Notes: a model not told the origin generated them from the sequence alone. 64,000 bases of DNA from Phalacrocorax aristotelis (GCF_949628215.1 NW_027441295.1:285001-349000); one strand, 5' to 3'; positions 1-11,950 are shown, counted from the stretch's first letter. Made by a program: numbers and translations.

Positions 1-38
1 GGCACCCGGCACACCCACGCCCCCTGCCACATGCTCAC

Positions 39-3000
39 TTTTTTCCCCCAAACATCGTCGAGAAGGAGTTGAAGATCTGAACAGCGCTCTGCAAGGCGTG
101 CAGGCTCTTGTAGGGCAGCTTTTCTCCAATGAGTCCAAACACACAGAGGAACGTGCAGCCCTGCCAAGGACAGAAGCGGCACATCTTGCTACAATGCCTC
201 AGAGGGAATCACCCCCTCTTGCTCACCGACCACCCTCTCGGGCTGCGGGGAGGCGATTGCTCACGCACACACTCACTTTATCGCACAGGAGGACTTTGTT
301 GACTTCGCCCTTGTGAGGAGAGAGGATTTCTAGCAACATCCTGCTGGCACTGTGGAGGAACTCAAAGACTTCTGCTGTGCTGATGATATCTGCAGACAAC
401 TGCAGGTGGACAAAGAGGCTGGTGACTGGCCGTAGCTCAGAGAAGAGGTCCAGCGGCAGTCTGTCGTCAAGCTGGAAGACAAGAGCACACGGGCTTCACC
501 AGCCTGCTCTCCCACGGGCTTACTGCCCACACCAGATGCCGAGGGAGAGCAGGCGTACCGGCAATAGCCTGCAGGTACTACTGGAGGAAGGGGGGAAATC
601 CTCCTCTCCGTGCACATGGCGGGCAGGCTTCACCAGCCTGCGGCAGGCAGGTACCGAACCATAACACAAATTACAAAGGAGGACAAGGCACACAAAGGAG
701 GACAAGGCACGCACTGGTGCAGCCTGGGTGCCCCTTGGCTCAGTTTGCCCATGTTCTTGTCTCAGGGTGCATTTTCTTTGGTTTTCTCTTCTCCTGAGAA
801 CTCCATCTGTGCAATGCACCTCTTTTCTGCCCGCCAAAAATGCAGCCCCAGCAGTGGTGGCCTGGACGTACCTTCCTGAGAGCAGCTTCTGGTATGTACT
901 TCCGAAACATCTCCACCAATTTAGGACGGTTGGACAAGACACGAGTAGGCCTCATGGCCCCTGAGGAGAGAAAACGCAGGTGGTCGCTCGAAGGATGGCA
1001 CTAGGAGGTGTTGGAAAGCAGGGGCTGGCACTGGAAACGGGGGAGAAAGAGTCTTCTGCCTTTGCTCATGTTGCCACCTGCTGACACTCAGGGCAGAGCT
1101 GTCCCCTGGAAGGAGGAGGCGGCAGCGGCAGCAGTGACTGCCCCAGCTGATGCACAGGAGGGACAAAAGCAGGGGCGCTAACTGAAAGGGGGAAGAGGGC
1201 TGGGGTGGTTCCCCTCTGGCCCCTGAAGCAGCCAGGCCCCACCTTTGCAGGCAATCACAGAACAAGGTGAAGTTGGCACGCACCTTCCCCTTCCAAGCGG
1301 TGGCTCAATGGGTGTCGTACAAGCTTGCGCAACGCTTCTTGGCGTTCTGACCGAGACATCTGATCCATGCCCGTAACCTGAAGACACACAGAATCAGAGA
1401 ACTGCCACTGGCCGCCCCAGGACTCCAGGGGACAGAGCCTGCCCTCACCGTCACTGCCCAGAAAAGGGGAGAACAAGCCCACCTGGCTGGATGGGACAGC
1501 AGTGCTTCCTCAGAAGCACCGGAGCTGGGCAGGCATCACGCAAGCATCCCCCAGCTGTCAGCAACAGCTCCGTGACCCACACAGGACATTGCTGGTGGGG
1601 CCAAAAGCCTGCCAGTGCCTCCCGACCCCTCAAACCAAGCAAGCCCAGCACACAGTTACCCCTGAGATGGAGGGACAACACCTTCAGCTGCCTGCCCATG
1701 TTCACTGCTACAATTCTCCCCATGCTCGGCGCCTCAGCCTTCTGACACCTCCCTCCTTCATGTCCAGGCCCCAGGTCCTCACAATGGCTCGAGACGCCGT
1801 CCCATCCACCTACCTTCACAGCTCTTTTGCCTGCAAGATGCTTGGTCCTGAGCCGGTGCTGCTCACAGAGCTCCCAGGAGGTGGCCGAGAGGACAACATC
1901 ACCCGGGTTTGCAAGCTCATGGGCCTCACAAACTTCATGCAGGGCCTGGCCACAGATACAGAAGTACCGCCAATCCCTGTCTCCAAAAACCACAAGGCTC
2001 ATGGGCGCTGCAGAGATCCCTGGGGAGAGAGAGCGGGAGAAGCAAACTGACACGGAGAACATTTTGAGCTCTGCGCTCCCCAGCATCTCAGCTGTTCAGA
2101 ACCTAATCTGAAGCCCAGCGGGGAGGCGGCCATTATGGAGGGGGAGGACATCCTCCGTCCTCCTCGGGGGATACTGACACGGCTCCATGAAACAGGTGTC
2201 CAGAAATAGACAAACAAATTTGGCATTGGCAAGGCGTTGAGAGTGCCGGGCATCTTACCCAGCTGCCTGCCTGCCCCAGAAGCCCAGCAAACCAGCGGGC
2301 TTGATCACCACCTGCTGCGTTTACACGCAGGTAGGTTGTAGCTGTCTGCTGGAGAAAACCTAACAGCCTGCAAAAGCCCTTCTCCCAGCCGTGAGCAAAG
2401 CAGTTCCCTTTTGCTCTTTGTGAAAGGCAGGGGAGAATCCAGCAGGGGAAAGGATGCAAAGCTGCCCCCGCCTGAAAAAAGGAAAGGGTAACTACCTCCC
2501 GCAGACACCCGCGCTAAAGCAGACATGCAAAGACCCTAATACTTGATCTGACACCCGCTCTGCCTTAGGCTTAAGCTTCCTCTGCGTCTGGAAACGCATG
2601 CAAGACCAGCAGTCCTGGTCTCCCGTCCCTGCTCCGACTACCGCTGGCCCCTTGAATGCTCACAGGAGATGCTTTCCTTTGGCACTGGCCCCAGCAGGGA
2701 TCCCCGCATTCCCTGCCCGGGAGAAGCACCCTGTGGCGCGTGAGAGTGCCACGCATCTGCGCCTGGCACAGCGCCCGTACCTATCTTCAGTCGGACCTTC
2801 TGACCCACGGGCGTGTCACGACTCCCATACTTCTTCTGGATCTGCCGGCTACATTGCAGCACCAGGCTGATGGTCTTAGCCAGCTCCCGGTGCGATGTTC
2901 TCCACAGCACCAGCACAGCATCCCCTGGGGAAAGCGAGGGGAAGTGAAGGCTCTGCTGAGACCTGCCTCTCCCCACACTCCACTCGGTGGCATAAGCGGG

Positions 3001-5323
3001 CCGACGTGCTGAGGAAGATGGGCTCGTGGCAGGGCGTTGCCCGGGAGGACCACACCCTGGGCACCGGGACACCTCTCCTCTCCCGGGCCAGCCACAGCAG
3101 CAGCCAGACGGCAGCAGCAGCACCCCCTGCCCCGAGCGCTCCTCTGCAGCTGCAGCACGTCAGGGACTCCTCCTCCCCTCGCAGCCCGGCAGCCCAAGCT
3201 CTGCCATCACCAGGGCCTCCCTGCCCCTCACCAGCACCCCGACACACACCTTTGGCTCTGCTTTATAGCTTTATATATGTGCTTTATATGTGCGTGCTTC
3301 CTTGCCCCCGCCCGCAGCACAGGGCCCCGCAAGAGGGGACCGAGTGAGGGGAGCCACAGCCCTTGGCCAAAGCCAAACCGCAGGCAGCCCCGGGGGGAAA
3401 GAAAGAGGAGCCTGGAGAAAGGGCACTGCGGGGGGTGTGCGTGCATGGCCAGAAAGCTGGCTCAAGGTGCTGCACAGAGCCTCTTGCGAAGGAGAGCACG
3501 GCAAACGGCCGCCACAACAGCTAAATGCTGCAGACCCGTACACGTGGGCATCGTTGTCCAAAGTACATACCGGCAAACTTCAAGATGTCTCCGCCAAAAG
3601 TCAGCACCTCTGTGGACAGAGGGAAGGAAAGGAGGAGTCATGTGGCCACCTTCTTGCAGAAGGCACAGAGCAAGCCCCTCTGCCGGGACAGGAGCACCTG
3701 GGCGCGGGCGCCCCGTGGGGCACAGCTCAGGAAAGCACCACTCCGGCCTGCCTCCCCGCCTCACAGTGGCCACAGCCCTGGTACCCGCGCAGCACGCAGG
3801 GAGGCAGGGCCTCGGGACGCCTCCAAAGCTGGGAAGGCTGGAGGCCAGAAGGAGCCTCTGCGGTCCACCTGGTCCAACCCTGCTGCTCAAGCAGGGCTGC
3901 ACAGAGCCAGCTGCCCAGGACAGCGGCTAGATCGCTTCTGAATAGCTCTGAGCAGGGAGACTCCACAACCTCCCTGGGCAACCTGTGCCAGCGCCCACTC
4001 ATCCTCACAGTCAAAAAGTGTTTCCTGATGTACAGAGGGAAACCTCCTGTGTTTCAGGGCGTGCCCGTGGCGTGCCCTCTGGTCCTGACACTGGGCACCA
4101 CTGGAAAGAGCCTGGCTCTGTCCTCTTTGCACCCTCCCTCAGGTTTTAGACACATTCCCAAGATCCCCCCCGAGCCTTCTCTTCTCTAGGCTAAACTGTC
4201 CCAGCTCTCTCAGCCCTTCCTTGTAGGAGAGATGCTCCAGAGCCTTCAGCATCTTTGACCACACTCTTGCTTTTACTCTACAAGTGCTGCCAAAGGGGTG
4301 GCCGCAATGTGCTCACAGTCAGCTCAGAAGGGTCAAGATGTCCCCTGCGGAAAGGGGCTTGTGAGGGTCTCTCACACACCCCCACACGCTCGTGCGCGCA
4401 CACGGACACGCGCACAAACGCGGACGCCAGTGCCAGCATCCTCCAGTCGCTCGCACGCTGGCACTTGCTGGATGCCCTCAGCCTGCTCTGGGCCCTAACA
4501 CGTCACTGAGCCAGGCGTTCACGCCACAGGCGCAGAGGGGGCTGCTGAGAAAGCAGGTGCCTCCTCGGCCACAGCGGGGAGCACAGAGGACCTGAGCTGC
4601 TCCTGACCCTCCACAAGACCCTGGCTGCTCTCACTGATCCTCTGGGCCACAGACAGCCCCGCGCCTTCCAAGGAGGCAGGACCAGGCTGCCCAGCCTGCC
4701 TGCCTCCACCCTCCGGCAGCGGCCTCATGACCTGATGCCAGGCAGTCCTGCAGCATGGCTCTTACCCTCCAAAATGTCACACAGGTAGCAGTTGAGGGTT
4801 TGCACCAGCTCATCAGTGCCCCTCTCCGTGCCGCTCCTCTGTATGAATTTCTCTGTCAACGTAGTGAAAGCTGCAACAGGAACACCCAGAAATCAGGAAA
4901 CACCCTTGTGGGCCAAAGGACCTGCCAGCCAGTTCCACGCTGCCCGGCCTGAGAGCCTGTAGGTCACACCTTCCCATGCCCCAGCTCAGTGCTGCTGGCA
5001 GCAGTGGTTGACCACCCAAGATAAGGCATCCCGCTCTCTTTGGGCATCTCAGCAGAAGAGTGCAGCAGTGACAAGATGGCCCCTCTGTATGAGGGGCAGG
5101 GCAGGGCTCCAAAGGGCCTGCTGTGTCCCAAAAGGGCTCGCGGCCGTGGTTGCTCCTCCCTGCTCGCCCCACCTGATATATCCGCAAAGAGCAGCACTCC
5201 GTCGATAGGCTGAGAGTAACAGTTGCTCTGAAGGGAGTCCTCAGCAAGGAGACCGGGGAGGAAAGCTGCTGCTTTCTCCAGGTCTGAGTGGTGGTATTTC
5301 CTCTCCCAGGCAGAAGCCATCAT
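39..5323 (-). CDS. ADCY10: Soluble adenylyl cyclase (adenylate cyclase type 10-like), first eight coding exons; continues past left edge
   Basis: Makes cAMP from ATP; mammalian family members are activated by bicarbonate and calcium. Exons, in transcript order, are 5323-5173, 4870-4766, 3609-3571, 2924-2781, 2019-1814, 1377-1284, 960-872, 471-277 and 160-39 (the ninth block runs toward the edge). Each has AG/GT borders and all phases agree. The start ATG at 5323 gives 50 residues up to the metal-binding VLLFADIS motif, one more than human. Visible C1 landmarks are that first Asp, then GGDILKFAGDA with the bicarbonate-site Lys and second metal Asp (split by an intron), and the Lys of RLKIG. 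C2 begins with SELRPVTSLFV and keeps the Lys of GEVNKV, then GCTFLCVFG. The human Arg176 position is Cys (HEVCEAH) and Val167 is Ile. The exon at 1284-1377 is divergent and shorter than its human counterpart. ADCY10 rather than a paralogue is inferred from motif spacing. Confidence 0.93.
3850..4262 (-). mobile_element. CR1 LINE 3'-region fragment in a cyclase intron
   Basis: Read on the plus strand this is the complement of the CR1 3' part. It contains the phrases about GAGACTCCACAACCTCCCTG, the GGGCACCACTGGAAAGAGCC block, and CCCAGCTCTCTCAGCCCTTC followed by GAGAGATGCTCCAG. The element lies in the same orientation as the host gene, in the intron between the exons at 4766-4870 and 3571-3609. 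It is degraded and carries no intact reading frame. Confidence 0.85.
4375..4430. repeat. Alternating purine-pyrimidine CA/CG-rich tract
   Basis: A short run dominated by CACACA, GCGCGCAC and ACGCGCAC steps inside a cyclase intron. It is a degenerate dinucleotide tract with potential to adopt left-handed DNA. No other role can be supported. Confidence 0.5.
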
Positions 5324-7779
5324 CAGCACCCTGTGGCACACGGGGTACCTCAGGAGGATGAGGACCTCGCCGCTCAGTGCGAGTTGCACACTGAGCCTGG
5401 AGCCTCTGCGCGGGACGACTGACCCTCTGCACCCACAGCGGTGGTCACAATCGCCTGACAGTGACATCCTCCCTATGTCATCGCCTGCTGAGCCACAGTG
5501 ACACACGCTGCCTCCCAGGCAGCCAGCGCCACCCCACTTCTCTGAGGACAGTGCCGAAGGGAGGCGCTTCAGCGACCTGTTGCTGAATTTGCAGCTGCTT
5601 CCCCCCTTCCCCAGGACCAGCTGCCTCCGCACGCACAGCTCGTTGCTAGCACTGGTCCTTTCCCCTGCAGCTACGCAGCCTGTCGCCATCTTCCCAGTAG
5701 GCTGGCTCCTTTCTTGCTCCCTTACTCCCTCCTCAAGCCCCGAGGTGTCCCACCTCGGACACGGGAGCCCTCCAGCTCTCCCTTCCCTCCATCCGCACAG
5801 CGCCTGCGACGGACAGCAGCCTGCCTCTGGCAGAGCCAGCAGCTCCTGAGCTGCCACGTTCCCTGGGCTGGGTGAGAGCTCCGGCACGTGAAGCCAGGCC
5901 CCTCACCCCTGACGGCAGCCAGGGTTTCCCAGCGGAAAGGGAGGCCGGGGCATACGCGCAGGCGGCCCCACAGCTGCCAGACGGCAGAGGGGAGGCCATC
6001 AGAGAGACCGTGGCGGAGCAGCAAGCAAGCCTCCCGCAGCTGCACGACCGCATTCTCGGCTGTGCCAAGGCGCTGTGCCCAGGTGCCACCACTCTCCCCG
6101 GATGATGCCAGAGGAGGGGGGCAGGGGCCATTCACAGCGAGTCAGCAGGAGATGCTGTGCCTCCTGGGACACTCGGCACCACCCGCGTGTCCTGCCTCCT
6201 TAGCTCCTGCCACGAGCTAAGCTACATGCGTGTATATACATATACATAGGCAATTGTTTGTGGCACAGCCACAGCCTCCTAGCTGAAGGCACGACTGGCC
6301 GCTGAAGGAGATGCCACACATACTGACGCTCCCAGCTGCCAGCAGGGAGGCCATTACGTACAACCAGAGGGACCCCAGTCCTGCCTAACGCCTGTGCGAA
6401 GAAACAGAAGCTTTTGGACCAAAGGGCGTGGCACGGCTGTGAGCTCAGCATGCCTGATGTTCCTGTGGTGGCCACGGGAATTCTGTGCTCAGGATGTGCC
6501 AGGGCAAAGCTGCATATGCAGAGCTCCTGCAGGTGACTGAAGCCCCTGCCATTCTGCAGTTCCCTAAGCGAGCTGCAATCCGCCAGCAAACTCCGGCCCA
6601 TCTCAGTGAGCACACCTGTAGCCGTGCCCACAATTCTGGAGTCTGCCACAAACTGAGAGGGGCCTCAGCGTGAAGCGCAGGGAACCTCCACACGCCACAG
6701 ACCTACAGAGGAATTCAAATTATTATCACAAGTGGTAATACAGGATCAATCACGCCTAGACCAACTTTTAGCAGCACAGGATACTGTGCACTGTATGTAC
6801 ATTATTGAATAACAGCTGCTGGATTTTTATGTTTTATAGGGTTTTTATGTATATCAAGAGCAGAAGAAATTAAACTGCTAGAAACTAGATAAAGACTCAT
6901 TTAAAATTTATTACATTGAAGAAGGCAATGTAATCGGAGTGGCTAACCTCTTGGCTCCCACGCTTAGGCAGAGGACTGTGAACTAAAAGGATCTGGGCTG
7001 TTGGATTCACTCTCTTGTGTTGCTTTTTAAGGACAGATGTGTTTTTACAGTGTTGCAGTACCTTACGAACTCGACTTACAACTTAAATAATGAAAAGCAT
7101 TGTGTGACCCTGACAGTCAACTGAAAAGGATGGACTGCTTGGAAAATCTCATGCCCTAACTATTGCACCAGTTCCTCTGGAGGGCATGAAATTGAGGCAG
7201 ACAGAGGTACATCTGGTTGACGCTGCCCAGCGCTGGCAGTGTCCAGTGAGCCTGCCCAGCTCCACACCATCACCCACCAGCTGGGACAGCCCACCGTCTG
7301 GGAGGGGGTGCCAGGGCCCATCGGGCCAGGCGCAGCTGGTGCAGCTCCACAGTGGGGTGCTGCTTCCCCCTGTGTTGCAGCTCCCTCACGGGGTGCAGCT
7401 CCCCACCATGGCTGCTCCCTGTCCCCCTGCCTATGGATGCGGACAGCAGGCGCTGACAGGGACGCTGGTGCCCCACCACCTGATGGGGCTGCGATGAGGG
7501 CATAGTCCAGCAGGAGTGCCCATATCCCACGGGCTCCTACGTGCTGCACATCCCTGCTCCACCCGGCCCCCCGCCACACGGGCAGCAGGCAGGCAGCAGC
7601 AGGCAACAAGTGGGCAGCAGCAAGCGCAGGGCATCTGAGGACACCAATGTGCCCACCTTGGTGCTTGAGTGACGCAGCAGCTCTGGGGATGCTGGGGGAC
7701 AAAGTGCCCTGCACCCGCTGCCCTCCTGCCCACTCCGACTGCTGCTGATCAAGAAGGCACAGAGCATGGATCCCCGTGA
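5324..7779. other. Upstream region of the cyclase gene; no gene supported
   Basis: The minus-strand reading frame of the first cyclase exon stays open upstream to about 5,887. The human-length N-terminus favours the ATG at 5,323, so 5,324-5,890 is best read as 5' untranslated or promoter sequence. No TATA box or dense CpG cluster is obvious there. From 6,700 to 7,140 the sequence turns AT-rich, and from 7,180 to 7,780 GC-rich, without recognisable exons or repeats. Confidence 0.5.
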
Positions 7780-8052
7780 CATGCTACCCCACGACAGGCT
7801 GATGCACCCTCCCGTCGATTCCCTGCTATCCCTCGGGCCCTTGGGGGGCTCATGGCTGCACCCACCCTGCTGGAGGAGCAGGAGCAGCCGGTGCCCATCA
7901 CACCCGAGCAGCGGCCCCAGCAGGAGCGCGTGAAGACGCCGGCCCAGGAGCAGCAGGAGTGGGCGGCCCTGCAGGTGTCACTGGGCCACCTGCAGGTTTT
8001 TGTGCCGAGGGAGATCGACATGCAGATGGCCGACGAGCACAGCTACCCATAA
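7780..8052 (+). CDS. Candidate last exon of an unrecognised gene, Gln/Glu/Pro-rich
   Basis: An open frame follows a stop at about 7,777. It contains an ATG at 7,852 and ends with TAA at 8,050-8,052. The translated end is rich in Glu, Gln and Pro, then has a hydrophobic patch (SLGHLQVFVPREIDMQ) and ends in DEHSYP. An ATTAAA signal at 8,173-8,178 with a GT-rich stretch just after lies about 120 bases downstream, as expected for a short 3' untranslated region. No family is recognised and no upstream exon could be joined. It may be the end of a plus-strand gene that lies head-to-head with the cyclase, or chance. Confidence 0.28.
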   Translation, partial: HATPRQADAPSRRFPAIPRALGGLMAAPTLLEEQEQPVPITPEQRPQQERVKTPAQEQQEWAALQVSLGHLQVFVPREIDMQMADEHSYP

Positions 8053-8172
8053 CCCACCGGCCCAGCACCGGCCCCCATAGCACCCATGCGCAGAGGAGAT
8101 CCGGAGGCAGAAACCTGCACCCACCTGCTCCAGCCCCAGCCTTCCCCCAGATCCCCATATCTTGCTGAATTC

Positions 8173-8178
8173 ATTAAA
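8173..8178 (+). terminator. Poly(A) signal ATTAAA
   Basis: ATTAAA is followed by GAGTTGGGTGTTG, a typical GT-rich downstream element. It supports a transcript end after the candidate exon at 7,780-8,052. Confidence 0.35.
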
Positions 8179-8199
8179 AGAGTTGGGTGTTGCCTTTGC

Positions 8200-8728
8200 A
8201 GCACCTCTCTCTGCCTGCCATCATTTGCTCAGCAGGAGGGAGGGCAGGGCGGTTAATGCAGCCCCTGCCCACCCCACGGGTGCCTGAGCTGGGATCGGGA
8301 TGGCTTACATACATATTTTGTTCTATAAGATAATATTATTTTATCTTGGTAAATACTAGGTTGATTAATTTGGAAATAAATATTTTGATATTTAGAAAGA
8401 GGAAAATATTTTTATATAATTTGTATTACATATATGTCTATGTACAATATAACAGACATACCTATAAATACATACATCTCTATAGGTGCCTATGTATCCC
8501 CCCACAGAATACACAGAGGGAAAGGGGACGGGGTGTCAGGGAGGGACTGGGATGCGGGGGAGGGGTGACATGACCCCAGGGGCCCAGGACTCACCGCAGT
8601 TCCTGCTCTCTGCACTGCCAGGCACATGGCACAGCTCAGGCACTTCTGTCTCTGTCTGTCGGTCTGTCCCTCCCTCCCTCTGCTGCAGCCCCGCTCATCC
8701 GACTGCCTTCCACCTCAGGGAACCCACG
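8200..8728. other. Single-copy sequence before the duplication; AT-rich then GC-rich
   Basis: Positions 8,300-8,500 are strongly AT-rich with TATATA and ACATATATG steps. Positions 8,510-8,728 become G- and C-rich with short TCTGTCTGTC and CCTCCCTCCC runs. Similarity to the later units stops at 8,728, so this is the left edge of the duplicated block. Confidence 0.6.
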
Positions 8729-8859
8729 GGTGCCTCACAGCTCGCACCCCAGGAGGCCGCCCCGAGGCACAGCTCAGGGAGGCCGGAGCGGGGCACAGGC
8801 CCAGCTGGCTGCTGCCAGGACAGGCCCGGGGGCGGCCTGGGGCTGCGGGACAGGCCTCG

Positions 8860-8960
8860 GGCCACGGGCTGGGGCCGGGGCAACATGGCCGCCCGGCAGC
8901 CCCTGCCCCAGGGCTCCAGCTCCCAGCATGCCCCGGGGCGCGCCTTCCCGCCGCCCGACC
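8860..8960 (+). promoter_or_regulatory. CpG-rich promoter-like stretch with YY1-like and ZNF143-half-site-like motifs, unit 1
   Basis: The sequence is CpG-dense and has CAACATGGCCGCC (YY1-like) at 8,881, then CAGCTCCCAGCATGCC at about 8,925. The latter matches the TCCCAGCATGC half of the ZNF143/THAP11 site but lacks a proper ACTACA half. Both motifs are typical of TATA-less promoters. The stretch lies just inside the left border of the unit, upstream of the MROH exons, and is retained in units 2 and 3. Confidence 0.4.
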
Positions 8961-9162
8961 CTGCGCGGGCACCGCCCCCCCAGCCCGAGCCAGCCGCCCC
9001 CCCGCAGGCCCCACGGCCGCCTCCCCGGGGCTGCCCAGGCCCTGCTCCGGGACACCCGCTGGGCGGGGAGGGGGCAGGGGGGAGACAGCAGCAGGCAGAC
9101 ACACAGAGGGAGCAGGAGAACAGGGCGCAGCTGGGCAGGGAGTGGAGGAAGGAAAAATCCTG
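8885..9162 (+). CDS. Candidate first coding exon, Pro/Gln-rich, unit 1
   Basis: The ATG sits in CAACATGG. The frame codes 92 residues starting MAARQPLPQGSSSQ, rich in Pro and then Gln and Arg. It reaches a strong donor, CTG followed by GTAAGG, at 9,163. The downstream partner exon is not found; the phase at the donor (two bases left over) does not fit the first recognised MROH exon directly, so at least one more exon would be needed. The frame is also open in units 2 and 3. Composition alone favours long open frames here, so coding status is unproven. Confidence 0.25.
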
Positions 9163-9920
9163 GTAAGGAGCCGGCAGAGGGACAGAGGGACGGAGCGAGA
9201 AACAGATGGAGGGCAAGGGGGCAGCGGGGCTCCGGGCGAGGGAGCGGGACAGGGGGTCAGAGAGACGGTAAAGGCACCAGGAGAGCGCAGGGACAGAGAC
9301 GTGGCAGAGGGAGCGGGGCAGGGGGACAGAGGGGAGAGGGGCGGAGGGAAAAGGCAGCGGGGAGAGAGAAAGGGGGAGGCCGGGGCGCAGAGCGGGACAC
9401 AGGGCGAGGGGAGGGCGGGAAACGACCCCGAGAGACTGAGGCAGAGAGGGCTGTGGGTCAGGACAAGGAGGCGCAGAAGGGCACAGCAGCCGCGGCCTCC
9501 AGGGTGGAGACGCAGGAAGAAGAAAAGCAGACAGGAGCAGGACGGAGGCCCCGAGAGCAGCAGGGCCAGCTGAGTGGGGAATACAGGCGGGAGAGAGGGC
9601 ACAGGCTGCAGGACACAGGGGAAAACAGCAGCCAGGAGGGAGGACACGGCAACAGAGAAAGGAGAAGGCCAGGGAGCGGGAGAGAGGTGTAGGGAAAGGA
9701 AAACAGAGTAACAGGCTACAGGACAGACAGGGCGGAGTTAGACAATACAGGCTGGGAGTCAGAGAGAAAGAAAGAGAAAGAAGGAAGGGAGGAAGGAAAA
9801 GAAAGAAATAACCAGTGATGGGCTAAAGATAGAGAGGGAGGAACTGAAAAATGGGGTCAGGGAGCCAGACAGAGAGCGATGGGGAGAGAGCAAAAATAGC
9901 AACTCTGGGCAGCTGCCCCA
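9050..9920 (+). repeat. Long purine-rich (GA) low-complexity tract with GAAA microsatellite, unit 1
   Basis: About 870 bases in which the plus strand is dominated by GGGACAGAGG, GAGAAAG and similar motifs. It ends in a GAAA/GGAA microsatellite around 9,762-9,806. Stop codons are rare on either strand because of composition, which produces very long spurious frames. The GAAA part is the same in units 1 and 3 and longer in unit 2. Confidence 0.85.
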
Positions 9921-11950
9921 TTTCTCGATCACTGGCCAGGAACTGCATTACCGGGAGCCTTCAAGAAATGTGCTGCCTGTAAAAGCCCTGCCCTGGGCCC
10001 AATCCTGCGTCCTAATATTGGTGACCAGCATCGCCTTGCAGAGTGGCCAGGACTGGTTTTTTTGTTTGTTTCCTTGATGGTTTTGCTTTTATTTTTTTTT
10101 AAAAGTACTATTTTAGCTCTAAATAGAACCTGCAAGGAAAAAGGAACCAGGCGTACCAGGTCAGACACGTTTAAAGGCTGACCCCATTCAACAGCCGCAC
10201 AAACCATCAATCATTCCGGCTGCAACACTCCACTGCCTGCCTGCAGATACAGGCAGCCACCCTGTTTCTAGCACAGTCCCTAGGAGCAGCACCGTTGTGC
10301 AGCTCTACAGCCATACTGCCTGCAAAATGTTAAGCACAGCTTAATTCTGGAGAGTTTCCCCTCTTTTTAGGCCTGCTGGTTAAAGACTCCTCCATCGAGA
10401 GGTGGCTCAGGACCACACCAGGGCCAGCAGCGCGGCTTTCTGCATCCCATGGCAGCGATGGGCAGGGAGAGAGGTTGTCAGATCCCGGGGCCAGGAACAC
10501 GTGCAGGGTGTCAGGGTCACCCCTGCCTGGGTTTTCCCAGCAAAGCCCCAGCTGGTGCCGGCCCTGTGCTGCAGTCCCAGGGCCGAGGCTCAGGGAGCCG
10601 GGCATTTCTGGGGGCGCTGCACTCTGCTGGGCCCCACTGCCAGCTGCGGGCTGCCCTGGGCTTCCCTCCCCATTGTCTCCAGCTCTGCTTTCTGACCACA
10701 GAATGCCTTGCCTGCTTCCCACAGCCGTCCTGACCCATGTCTGCAGCTTGTACATGGGGTCCATGTCACACAGCTGACTTGGGGGTGGTGGGTCTCTCTC
10801 GTGGCATTCCAGGATTGGGGACAAAACAAACCAAATTGCTCCTTTCAATCTTTGTCCCCAGGGACACCCAGTGGAGACCTACCAATTGCAGAGCAGCGCT
10901 GAGACCCACCTGACGGCAAAGGCGCCTGGTGACCTGCTCTTCCTGGGCCCACCAAAGCAGCCTTCCTCCAGCCCTGGTTTTGGTGAGATCTGGAGGAGCA
11001 CAGAGATGTTTCTCCGGCATCCAGGCCTGAAGAGGTTTTCCCAGTGTGTCTGTGAGAGATCCTGCTCCCAGGAAGCACCTCCCCATAGAGCAAAGGCCGT
11101 ACCCAGCCACCCGTGCTCGGTACGGCTGCCCCAAGGGGCCTCGCAGGGAGGACGGGTTCATCTGCCCTGTGGCTCTGGCACAGAAATGATGAGCCGTAGC
11201 CCCGTGGTCATGGCTGGCCGGTTCCAAGGCTCCAAGTGCCCTTTCACTGGGAGTGTTGAACCCCGGCACTTTTTCAGGGTGGCCCTGGCCCTGGAGAAGC
11301 AGCGAAGGAGCAGATGGCAGGCTGCCTTGCCCTTCCTGCGCAGTAGTCTGCCGGCCCTGGTGTTACGCTCTTGTCTCTTTCAAGGTTAGTTCGGGTTGCC
11401 ACAGAGTACCTGGGAGCTCCACTATTGTAAGCATCCAATCCTAATCTGGGAACAGAGCAGGGCCTGGAATCTGTAAGAGGGTCAGGGGAGTTGGTGGGGA
11501 AAAACGGCAGGTATTGGTTCTTCCCAGTTCCCCCTGAGGGCTGCAGCAGTTCAGCGAGCTGGAGAAGGCAGCAGCCTGAGAAGAATTGAGCCCTTTGAGC
11601 GATGGCACATTCTGTTCCCCTCCAAAGGGGAAGATTTCAACCCTTCATTTCAATAGTTCAGCCTTGCAGCAGCTGTGATCTCCTAGAGGACATCCCATGG
11701 GGCTGTTCCCATCAGTCCTCGCCGGCTCTTCGCTCTGCAGATTTTCCAAGGGGCAGTCCCTGGGAGCGATGGGAGTTCAAATGTACAGCAGCAGAGCACC
11801 AGGGACTTGTGGGTCTTCCCAAAGGCTTGCAGTTAAAGGGTTTTTAAATTCTGCAGGAATGTAAAGGATTTGTAAATGCTGCTGCCCTCCTATTTCAAGT
11901 TGGTGGCGGCAGGGGCATTGCGGCGTTCTTTCCCACCTTCTTCCTTTCAG
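9921..11950. other. Region before the MROH exons; no exon supported
   Basis: This is where the missing 5' MROH exons would be expected. Segments with usable splice borders exist (10,862-10,982 for instance), but none resembles HEAT repeats. One open segment at 10,373-10,500 is frameshifted in unit 3. I find no repeat family here. Confidence 0.5.

Noticed and set aside
5324-5887. Upstream extension of the first cyclase exon by about 188 codons
   Set aside because: The frame is open but human-like length and start context favour the ATG at 5,323. The extension shows no similarity to the cyclase N-terminus.
8626-9692. Overlapping frames of 300 or more codons on both strands in the GC- and GA-rich leader (also 33,104-34,447 and 58,035-59,128)
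   Set aside because: They exist in several frames at once because purine-rich, GC-rich sequence has few stop codons. The translations are low-complexity and show no domain.
10862-10982. Splice-bounded segment of 121 bases before the MROH exons
   Set aside because: Only one frame is open, it has no HEAT character, its exit phase does not fit the exon at 11,951, and no partner exon was found.
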